Program-made: the position numbers and the translations under genes
NCBI RefSeq assembly: GCF_004011095.1
Contig: NZ_CP028129.1
Span: forward strand, 62,001-126,000
DNA from: Rathayibacter rathayi
GTDB lineage: Bacteria > Actinomycetota > Actinomycetes > Actinomycetales > Microbacteriaceae
Reading direction: 5' to 3'
Length of the DNA stretch: 64,000 nt
Notes under the pieces: generated by a model
Told to the model about the DNA's origin: nothing
Databases searched by the model: none
The model's input: the letters and a program-made list of their open reading frames with translations, nothing else
Part shown: positions 16,897-23,250 of the stretch, piece by piece
Layout: each line of letters starts with the position of its first letter
Position numbering within the stretch: the first letter of the stretch is position 1

Positions 16897-17006
16897 GGTC
16901 TCTTACCTCCTTCGAGCAGCGCGTCTGCGCTGTACTCCCCCTCTTCGTAACCCGAGGCCTGCCGGTTTGGGAACGGGGTGGACTGCGCCGCTCACGAGGT
17001 GGATCG

Positions 17007-17061
17007 CGCCAGTCACCGTCCGGACGACGCCAGTCGCCGTCAGGCGCCGGTCACGGTCAGG
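17007..17061. repeat. Degenerate 17-bp tandem repeat
   Basis: Three imperfect 17-base units (CGCCAGTCACCGTCCGG, CGCCAGTCGCCGTCAGG, CGCCGGTCACGGTCAGG) in the 255-base gap between the DUF4383 and lipoprotein genes. A possible -10 (TACAGT) lies further on at about 17115. Nothing else is seen in the gap. Confidence 0.55.
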
Positions 17062-17151
17062 ACACGAATCACGCCGGTGTGCAGACCGGCCGTCCCCGCC
17101 CGCCGACGCCCCGTACAGTGGTGCCGTTCTCAGACGGGGGAGTCGCACGGC

Positions 17152-18396
17152 ATGGGGTTTCGCAGATTGACGCGGACAGGGCTGCTCGTCGTCCCGGTCC
17201 TGGTGCTCGCACTCGCCGGATGCACGCCCAACGCCTCCCTCGTCGCCGATGCCCCCGCGCAGCCCGCGTCGGAGGAGCTCTCCGCCGCGTTGACCGGACT
17301 CCTCGAGGAGACGCTCGGGATCGCCGGTGCGACCGGAGCAGTCGCCGGAGTGTGGTCGCCGTGGGGCGGCAGCTGGGAGGGCGCGGTCGGCTGGGAGTCG
17401 GACGAGCGCACCACCGCGCTCACCACCGACGCCCACCTGCGGCTGGGTACCGGCGGCACCGAGGCGATGACCTGCGACGTGGTCGTCGCGTTGGCCGGGT
17501 CCGGCCGCGCCGACCTCGATGCCGACATCGGCGAGACGCTCCGCTCCCTTCCCGGTGTCGACGGCCTCACCCTGCGCCAGCTCTGCGCGCACACCTCCGG
17601 CCTCGCCGACTTCCGCTCGTCGCTCTGGCCGACCGTGCTGCAGAACCCCGCACGGCAGTGGCCGACGCTCGAGCTGCTCGCCGCGGCACAGGTGCACGGC
17701 GCTTCGGCGACTCCCGGAGCGGCGTGGTCCGACTCCTCCACCGGGCCCCTGCTCGCCGGCCTCGTCGCCGCGCGGATCACCGGCCGCAGCATCGGCGAGC
17801 TGTACGACCAGTACGTGGTGTCGCGGTACGGCCTGCGCAGTACGGAGCTGCCGGGTCGCTCCGACGTCGACCTTCCCGCTCCGTCCCCCCGCGGCTACGC
17901 CGTGGCGCTCGACCTAGTCACCGGAGAGAGGCGCTGCGACCTGCGACTCGACGTCACCGCCGCATCCCCGTCCGCACTCGGCGCGGCCGGTGGCGCGGTA
18001 ACCGATCTCGAGGATCTGCGGCGTCTGGCCGCGGGCCTCGCCGCTGATCCCTCGGGTGACGCCGTGTGGCAGGATCCGGTTCCGCAGGGCCAGGGCCGCG
18101 CCGGCTACCTCCGGGCCGGACTCGGCGGATACGAGGCCGGCCCCCTCCGCGGCTTCTCCGGCCTGGCGCCCGGCTTCGTCACCGCTGCCTACTCCGACCC
18201 GGTCTCGGAATTGACGGTCGCCGTCTCGATCAACAGCTCGACGCCCGGCGGCGACTTCGCCGCGACTGTCGCCCGGGCCCTGGCCGCGATCGCGGTCGAG
18301 CAGGGGGCGGCGGCAGGAGCGGAGGGCCTCCCGCAGCTCCCGTGGACGGCCGACGGCGAGCGTGGCACCGTGCAGGGGACCTCGGCGCGCTGCTGA
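17152..18396 (+). CDS. Beta-lactamase-fold (class C-like) lipoprotein, probably catalytically dead
   Basis: 414 residues. A lipoprotein signal peptide ends in LAGC. The rest aligns by pattern with the serine hydrolase/beta-lactamase (PF00144) fold: LTLRQLCAHTSGLADF near residue 140 and PGAAWSDSSTGPLLAGL near 185. However, the SxxK active-site box reads LGTGGTEAM (Ser and Lys both Thr), the YxN box reads DSS, and the C-terminal H-x-G box reads FSGLAPG. The catalytic Ser, Lys and Tyr are therefore all replaced. A peptidoglycan- or penicillin-binding role without hydrolysis is possible. ATG supported by GGGGGAG upstream. Confidence 0.75.
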   Translation: MGFRRLTRTGLLVVPVLVLALAGCTPNASLVADAPAQPASEELSAALTGLLEETLGIAGATGAVAGVWSPWGGSWEGAVGWESDERTTALTTDAHLRLGTGGTEAMTCDVVVALAGSGRADLDADIGETLRSLPGVDGLTLRQLCAHTSGLADFRSSLWPTVLQNPARQWPTLELLAAAQVHGASATPGAAWSDSSTGPLLAGLVAARITGRSIGELYDQYVVSRYGLRSTELPGRSDVDLPAPSPRGYAVALDLVTGERRCDLRLDVTAASPSALGAAGGAVTDLEDLRRLAAGLAADPSGDAVWQDPVPQGQGRAGYLRAGLGGYEAGPLRGFSGLAPGFVTAAYSDPVSELTVAVSINSSTPGGDFAATVARALAAIAVEQGAAAGAEGLPQLPWTADGERGTVQGTSARC

Positions 18397-18409
18397 GCCC
18401 GCATCGTCC

Positions 18410-18415
18410 TAGTCT
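18410..18415 (+). promoter_or_regulatory. -10 element for leaderless DinB mRNA
   Basis: TAGTCT exactly six bases upstream of the ATG, with no ribosome binding site between. Confidence 0.5.
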
Positions 18416-18421
18416 TGTGCC

Positions 18422-18940
18422 ATGCCGATCGCTCCCGACACCAAGGACTGGACCTGGGTCCTTGAGCGGCCCTGCCTCGAGTGCGGTTTCGACGCCTCGC
18501 TCATCGACGCCGACGAGGTCGCCGGGCTCCTCCGCGAGAACGCCGCCGCCTGGCCCTTCGTGCTCGAGCGCGACGACGCCGCGGGCCGGCCTGACGACGA
18601 GACCTGGTCGCCCCTGGAGTACGCGGCGCATGTGCGCGACGTGCACCGGATCTACCGCACCCGGGTGCAGCTGATGCTCGCGGGCGACGACCCGCTCTAC
18701 CCCAACTGGGACCAGGACGTCGCCGCCGTCGAGGAGCGCTACGACCAGCAGGACCCGGGCACGGTCGGTCGCGAGCTGGTCGATGCGGCCGAGCGGGTCG
18801 CCGAGGTCTTCGACTCCGTCACCGGCGCCCAGTGGCAGCGCCCGGGGCGCCGCAGCGACGGCGCCTCCTTCACTGTCGACACGATCGCCCGCTATTACCT
18901 GCACGACATCCAGCACCATCTGCACGACGTACAGGGCTGA
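18422..18940 (+). CDS. DinB-like (mycothiol transferase fold) protein
   Basis: 172 residues. The four-helix DinB fold is indicated by WSPLEYAAHVRDVHRIYRTRV near residue 63 and the C-terminal ARYYLHDIQHHLHDV. Three well-spaced His residues (AAH, HD, QHHLH) are the likely divalent metal ligands of the family. Actinobacterial members include mycothiol-dependent detoxification enzymes; here the substrate is unknown. Its end lies only 4 bases from that of the convergent hydrolase gene. Confidence 0.75.
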   Translation: MPIAPDTKDWTWVLERPCLECGFDASLIDADEVAGLLRENAAAWPFVLERDDAAGRPDDETWSPLEYAAHVRDVHRIYRTRVQLMLAGDDPLYPNWDQDVAAVEERYDQQDPGTVGRELVDAAERVAEVFDSVTGAQWQRPGRRSDGASFTVDTIARYYLHDIQHHLHDVQG

Positions 18941-18944
18941 GCGC

Positions 18945-19595
18945 TCAGGTGTCGATGAGCTGCGGATTCAGGAACGAAAGGGTCCGCGCGTAGGCGAGGG
19001 CCGCGGAGGCGGGATTCACCGTGTCGCGCAGATTACCGTTTGCGAAGTGCCGGTGCGTGCCCGGGTACGTGTGCGTCGTAACCGGCGTCCCCGACTCCTT
19101 CAGCCGACCGACGAACGACTCCGGGTCATCGCCCGCAGGCCATTCGTCGTGCTGCGCGTAGTGCAGGAGGGTCGGGCACGGCACCAGCACATGCTCCTCG
19201 GCGCCGAGGGTGGCGTAGTAGCCGACGACTGCATCCACGAGTCCCGTGCCCGCGGCGAGCAGCCCGAGCCGACCGCCGAATCCGAAGCCGATGACGGCGC
19301 TGCGCTGCGCTCCCGCCGCGACTCCGGTGCGCACCGCCTCGGCGACGGCGGCGAGGTTTCGGTCCTGCGCCGCCATCGCGGCGAGAGCCCGCGCGTCCTC
19401 CGGGGCGAGGGTGGCCCAGCCGTCAAAGAGGTCCGGCACGAGCACCTGGTAGCCGTGCTTGCCCACCGCCTCGGCGAACGGTTCCAGCCACGGCAGTCGC
19501 CCGAACATGTCGTGCAGCACGACCACCACGGGTCGGCCGGGCTGCCCGTACTCGAGGGCGACGCCCGGCGACGGGATCTGCACGAGTTCGCTCAC
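18945..19595 (-). CDS. Dienelactone-hydrolase-like alpha/beta hydrolase lacking its nucleophile
   Basis: 216 residues with DLH landmarks: VVVLHDMFGR near residue 24, LVPDLFDGWA, and the C-terminal GTHRHFAN. The nucleophile elbow, normally G-x-C-x-G-G, reads GFGFGG, so Gly replaces Cys or Ser. The Asp (AQHDEW) and His (GTHRHF) of the triad remain. Either the protein is a non-catalytic binder or it is decaying. The GTG start overlaps the stop of the hipBA remnant upstream (GTGA). Confidence 0.7.
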   Translation of the reverse strand: MSELVQIPSPGVALEYGQPGRPVVVVLHDMFGRLPWLEPFAEAVGKHGYQVLVPDLFDGWATLAPEDARALAAMAAQDRNLAAVAEAVRTGVAAGAQRSAVIGFGFGGRLGLLAAGTGLVDAVVGYYATLGAEEHVLVPCPTLLHYAQHDEWPAGDDPESFVGRLKESGTPVTTHTYPGTHRHFANGNLRDTVNPASAALAYARTLSFLNPQLIDT

Positions 19596-20299
19596 TCCTG
19601 CACCCTGCCCTCTGCGCTCGCCGATCGGGCGCCCTGCCGCGGATCCGCCCGGCGTGTCGTGCGGGATGCGGGCCCGACCCCGCCCGTCCAACCGGTCACG
19701 ACACCGGTGAGGTCGTGCGGCACTCCAGGGTTGAGGACGAGGTGGCCCGGGAGCCGAGAGCGATCCCGCTCGGGCACGCGGGCCTGCTCGACCGCGTCGT
19801 CGAATCCGTCGAGAACGGCCCCGAGGATCCTCTCGACGACAGCGCGACCCTCCCGGAGGTCGAGTCCGCAGACGGGCGCGGTCGGGAGGAGGGCGGCGGC
19901 GTGTACGCGCCTCTCGCCGGATCGGCCGTACCCGAGCGCTTGGCTCGCCGTCTCACCCGAGCGGTTGCCCGGGGCGAGGTCGTACGCGGGGATAAGGCTG
20001 AGGTGATGGCCGTCCCAGAACGCAGCGTGGTTTCTGGCGTGGTCATCGGAGTTGCTGATCGCCTTGGCGAAGGCGATCCGCGCGAACAGCTCGGGACTCG
20101 GATCCGCCCGCGTCGGTCCGTGCCGCCGCAGCACCGCCAGCACGTCGGGAGAGGTGACGTAGCGTGCGCGCTGCTCCTCCTCGCCGGTTCGGCCGTTTCG
20201 TGTCCATCGGCGTGCCACTCTCGCCTCGCGCACGAGCTGCCCCAGGACGAGTACTGCATCGCGGACGACGGGGCACGATAAAAGGGACCGCTTGGCCAT
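19592..20299 (-). pseudogene. hipBA remnant: HipB N-terminus fused to HipA C-terminal half
   Basis: The 235-residue frame starts like a HipB antitoxin (MAKRSLLSCPVVRDAVLVLG, then QLVREARVARRWT) but breaks off before the helix-turn-helix. It continues as the C-terminal half of a HipA kinase: YVTSPDVLAVLRRHG, then AISNSDDHARNHAAFWDG with the catalytic Asp and Asn region, then LIPAYDLAPG. The HipB DNA-binding domain and the HipA N-lobe and ATP-binding loop are absent. An in-frame deletion of roughly 1 kb explains this. The last ~40 residues look like read-through beyond the normal HipA end. Unlikely to be an active toxin. Confidence 0.8.
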
Positions 20300-20308
20300 G
20301 AGCGCCTC

Positions 20309-20339
20309 TTACCCTTGGATCTGGACCCTTTGAGTGTAA
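20309..20339 (-). promoter_or_regulatory. Candidate hipBA operator (imperfect dyad)
   Basis: TTACCCT and AGTGTAA form an inverted repeat (6 of 7 matches) 10-40 bases upstream of the HipB-like start. HipB proteins bind such dyads near their own promoter. Assignment rests on position and symmetry only. Confidence 0.4.
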
Positions 20340-20355
20340 CTTTCTCCGCACTGGC

Positions 20356-20538
20356 TTACTCGGTCGCGCGGCCCAGCGGCAGCACGACCTGCTCGCGCAG
20401 GTGCTCGTAGACGACGGAGGTGCGGACGTCGGCGACCTCGCGGCGCTGGGTCAGCTTGTCGATGACGAAGGAGTAGAGGTCCTGGTTGTCGCGGACGACG
20501 ACGTGGATGAGGACGTCCTCGGAGCCGGAGGTGACGAA
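20356..20538 (-). pseudogene. C-terminal fragment of an Lrp/AsnC family regulator
   Basis: Reading minus, the frame gives SGSEDVLIHVVVRDNQDLYS, then FVIDKLTQRREVADVRTSVV, then YEHLREQVVLPLGRATE and a stop. This is the typical end of the AsnC ligand-binding (RAM) domain. The N-terminal helix-turn-helix and half of the RAM domain are missing: the frame runs into a 22-bp tandem duplication next to tRNA-Gly. Confidence 0.8.
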
Positions 20539-20582
20539 AGATCGTCGGGCGGCTTCCGCTAGATCGTCGGGCGGCTTCCGCT
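20539..20582. repeat. Perfect 22-bp tandem duplication at the truncation point
   Basis: AGATCGTCGGGCGGCTTCCG plus CT occurs twice in direct succession exactly where the AsnC homology ends. It lies 37 bases from the 3' end of tRNA-Gly and may be a recombination or excision scar. Confidence 0.85.
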
Positions 20583-20618
20583 ACTGGGCTGAGCCGGCGC
20601 TGCGGGGAGGTGAGTCGG

Positions 20619-20689
20619 AGCGAGTGACGGGAATCGAACCCGCGCCATCTGCTTGGGAAGCAGAAGTTCTACCATTGAACTACACTCGC
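20619..20689 (-). tRNA. tRNA-Gly (anticodon CCC)
   Basis: A 71-base cloverleaf: acceptor GCGAGTG/CACTCGC, D-arm with GTTCAATGGTAGAAC, anticodon arm TCTGC-TTCCCAA-GCAGA giving anticodon CCC, and T-arm CGGGTTCGATTCCCG. The discriminator base is T, and CCA is not encoded (CCG follows). CCC reads GGG codons. Confidence 0.95.
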
Positions 20690-20764
20690 GCAGCGCCACT
20701 CGGGCGCACCAGGACATCGTAGCAAGGGTCGCGCCTGGCTCAGGTCCGAGGTCGCCTCACGCCC

Positions 20765-20770
20765 TAGGAT
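20765..20770 (+). promoter_or_regulatory. -10 element for leaderless dcd mRNA
   Basis: TAGGAT exactly six bases before the GTG start; no ribosome binding site. Confidence 0.5.
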
Positions 20771-20776
20771 CGCAGC

Positions 20777-21361
20777 GTGCTCCTCTCCGACCGCGACATC
20801 TCGTTCGAACTCGCCTCCGGACGGGTGGGGCTCGCCCCGCACGATCCGTCGATGCTGCAGCCGTCGTCCGTCGATGTTCGCCTGGACCGCTTTTTCCGGC
20901 TGTTCGACAACCACCGCTACCCCTACATTGATCCGGCCGAGGACCAGCCCGAGCTGACCCACCTGGTCGAGACACCGCAGGGCGAGCCCTTCATCCTGCA
21001 CCCGGGCGAGTTCGTGCTCGGGTCGACCTACGAGGAGGTGTCGCTGCCGGACGACATCGCGGCGCGCCTTGAGGGCAAAAGCTCGCTGGGCCGGCTCGGC
21101 CTGCTGACACACTCGACCGCCGGGTTTATTGATCCGGGCTTCACCGGCCACATCACCCTCGAGCTGAGCAACGTGGCGACTCTGCCCATCACACTCTGGC
21201 CGGGGATGAAAATCGGCCAGATGTGCTTCTTCCGCCTCAGCTCTCCCGCCGCTAAGCCCTACGGCTCTGCCGAGTACAGCTCGCGCTACCAGGGCCAGCG
21301 CGGCCCCACGGCCTCCCGCTCGTCGCTGAACTTCCACCGCACCGACGTCTACACCACCTAA
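20777..21361 (+). CDS. dcd: dCTP deaminase (possibly dUMP-forming)
   Basis: 194 residues. Starts [19 protein letters not shown] and contains the family core [35 protein letters not shown] block (residues ~78-108), [11 protein letters not shown] and [10 protein letters not shown]. The Ser-Ser-Arg-like/KSSLGR substrate loop and catalytic Glu (TLELSN) are in place. It deaminates dCTP to dUTP; actinobacterial homologues such as the mycobacterial one also hydrolyse it to dUMP, feeding thymidylate synthesis. Located just after tRNA-Gly. Confidence 0.93.
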   Translation: MLLSDRDISFELASGRVGLAPHDPSMLQPSSVDVRLDRFFRLFDNHRYPYIDPAEDQPELTHLVETPQGEPFILHPGEFVLGSTYEEVSLPDDIAARLEGKSSLGRLGLLTHSTAGFIDPGFTGHITLELSNVATLPITLWPGMKIGQMCFFRLSSPAAKPYGSAEYSSRYQGQRGPTASRSSLNFHRTDVYTT

Positions 21362-21370
21362 CGCCCGCTG

Positions 21371-21427
21371 CGAGATGCCACTTGCGTACGCGACACGCCG
21401 ACGAACGTGTACTCAAGTGGCATCTCG
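21371..21427. repeat. Palindromic intergenic repeat, family A copy 1
   Basis: A perfect 14-bp inverted repeat, CGAGATGCCACTTG / CAAGTGGCATCTCG, separated by 29 bases. It lies between the convergent dcd and idi genes. A second copy with the same arm sequence is at 43018-43074. Confidence 0.9.
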
Positions 21428-21447
21428 CGGCGGGGAAGAGGGCGGGG

Positions 21448-22035
21448 TCAGCCGAGCAGGCGGGGGAGCTGCAGGACGAGCCAGGGCGAGAAGGCCCACG
21501 GAGTCGCGCGAACGGCGTCCACCGTCGCCTCCGCGTCGACCCACTCGCAGTCCATAACCTCGTCCCGGCGCGGGTCGAGCGCATCCCGGCTCGAGAGGGT
21601 CGCCGTGTACACCGGGCAGATCTCGTTCTCGACGATTCCGGAGGCGTCGACCGCGCGGTAGCGGAAGTCCGGCAGGGCGACCTCCAGCGTCGCCAGCCGG
21701 GCACCAAGTTCGCGCTCCGCACGGCGTACGACGGCGTCCTCGATCCGCTCGTCCGGTGCCGGGTGGCCGCAGAAGGAGTTCGTCCAGACGCCGGGCCAGG
21801 TGCGCTTCCCCAGGGCCCGGCGGGTCACCAGGAGGGCACCGTCGGGGGCGAAGACGTGGCAGGAGAACGCGAGGTGCAGCGGAGTCGCGGTGGTGTGCAC
21901 GGTCGCTTTGTCGGCGACGCCGACGGCGTTCCCGGCCTCATCGAGGAGGACCACCTGCTCGATCTGGTCCGTCTGCACGACGTGGTCCACCTGCTCGATC
22001 TGGTCCGTCTGCACGGCGGTGCCTGGCGAAGTCAT
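21448..22035 (-). CDS. idi: Isopentenyl-diphosphate delta-isomerase, type I
   Basis: 195 residues with the type I IDI/NUDIX core: RALGKRTWPGVWTNSFCGHP (catalytic Cys in TNSFCGHP) and VENEICPVYTA (catalytic Glu) plus HLAFSCHVF. It interconverts IPP and DMAPP, supplying the prenyl chain made by the divergent crtE. The first ~26 residues contain a duplicated VQTDQIEQV block from a 36-bp tandem duplication, so the start may lie further in; VVLLDEAG is the usual beginning. Confidence 0.9.
   Translation of the reverse strand: MTSPGTAVQTDQIEQVDHVVQTDQIEQVVLLDEAGNAVGVADKATVHTTATPLHLAFSCHVFAPDGALLVTRRALGKRTWPGVWTNSFCGHPAPDERIEDAVVRRAERELGARLATLEVALPDFRYRAVDASGIVENEICPVYTATLSSRDALDPRRDEVMDCEWVDAEATVDAVRATPWAFSPWLVLQLPRLLG
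21951..22015. repeat. 29-bp direct repeat (period 36) inside the idi 5' end
   Basis: Two identical 29-base copies (21951-21979 and 21987-22015) spaced 36 bases apart add a 12-residue in-frame duplication to the IDI N-terminus. Confidence 0.9.
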
Positions 22036-22097
22036 AGCCGCAAGTCAAGCACGCCGCAACACTCCAGTCGGCTCATCCGTCACGATCACTGCTTTGT

Positions 22098-22103
22098 TAG
22101 CCT
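22098..22103 (+). promoter_or_regulatory. -10 element for leaderless crtE mRNA
   Basis: TAGCCT six bases before the GTG start of crtE, with no ribosome binding site. Confidence 0.45.
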
Positions 22104-22109
22104 TCCGAA

Positions 22110-23180
22110 GTGGATACGCGCGACCCCGTGGTTCTGTCCCGGTTGAGGCAGGAGCACGTCGATGCCGTCCTGGACAGGTTCTTCTCGTTGGCGAGGTCCC
22201 GGGCAGTGCGCCTTGGACCCCGCTATCTCACCCTCTGGCAGACATTGGAGGCCAATACCCGCGGCGGTAAGCGCTTCCGTCCGCTGATGGTGATCTCGGC
22301 TTACGAGGCGCACGGCGGTCAGGATCCGGAGGCCGCCGCGCACCTCGGCGCCGCCTTCGAGCTCCTGCACACCGCACTGATCGTGCACGACGACGTGATC
22401 GACCGCGACTTCGTGCGCCGCGGCGGCCCGAACGTCTCGGGCAGCTACCGCGATGAGGCCACCACCGCGGGCCTCTCCATCCCGATCGCGGAGCACCGTG
22501 GAACGTCGGTCGCCGTCATCGCGGGCGACCTCGCCCTCACCGCCGCCCATCGCCTCATCGAGGGCGTCGGTGCCTCGGACGAAGTGCGCGCCCGCCTGCT
22601 CACTCTGCTCGACGAGGCCGTCTTCGCTTCCGCCGCCGGTGAACTCGCCGATGTCGACTTCTCGCTGATGCCGGGCCTGCCCTCGGTCCACGAGGTACTC
22701 GAGATGGAGCACCTCAAGACGGCGGTGTACTCGTTCGAGGCGCCGCTGCAGGCCGGAGCGATCCTCGCCGGCGCCTCGGACGCGGCGGTGGACGCGCTGG
22801 GCGAGTTCGGGCGCTGGATCGGCATCGCCTACCAGATCGTCGACGACCTCCTCGGCGTCTTCGGCTCGGAGGGGCAGACCGGTAAGACCACGCTGGGCGA
22901 TCTGCGCGAGGGCAAGCGCACCGTCCTCATCGCGCACGCGGCCGGCACCGACTGCTGGCCCGACATTGAGGCGCTGATCGGCGACGAGCACCTCGCGCCC
23001 GAGACCGCCGAGAAGGTGCGCGGCATCCTCGAGGAGTGCGGCGCTCGCCGCTACGCCGAGGGGCTGGCGAAGGAGTTCGCTGACCGTGCCTGGGCGGCGC
23101 TGGAGACCCCGGTGGTGTCGGAGGCGTTCCGCAGCGAGGTCCGCCCGCTCGTGGCCAGCGTGGTCGGGCGCACCCGATGA
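22110..23180 (+). CDS. crtE: Polyprenyl (geranylgeranyl) diphosphate synthase
   Basis: 356 residues. First aspartate-rich motif LIVHDDVIDRDF near residue 92, the GKRFRP substrate motif near 51, and second aspartate-rich motif QIVDDLLGVFG near 244 followed by GKTTLGDLREGKRT. Condenses IPP units on to an allylic diphosphate, here most likely to C20 GGPP for carotenoid synthesis. First gene of the crtE-crtB/I-crtYe-crtYf-crtEb cluster, divergent from idi. Confidence 0.92.
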   Translation: MDTRDPVVLSRLRQEHVDAVLDRFFSLARSRAVRLGPRYLTLWQTLEANTRGGKRFRPLMVISAYEAHGGQDPEAAAHLGAAFELLHTALIVHDDVIDRDFVRRGGPNVSGSYRDEATTAGLSIPIAEHRGTSVAVIAGDLALTAAHRLIEGVGASDEVRARLLTLLDEAVFASAAGELADVDFSLMPGLPSVHEVLEMEHLKTAVYSFEAPLQAGAILAGASDAAVDALGEFGRWIGIAYQIVDDLLGVFGSEGQTGKTTLGDLREGKRTVLIAHAAGTDCWPDIEALIGDEHLAPETAEKVRGILEECGARRYAEGLAKEFADRAWAALETPVVSEAFRSEVRPLVASVVGRTR

Positions 23181-23250
23181 GCGCGCTACGCCACGCGCGG
23201 ATGCGCAGGGGGATGCCGTTCCTGCCCCCGCGCCCCCGTACGGTGGCACG

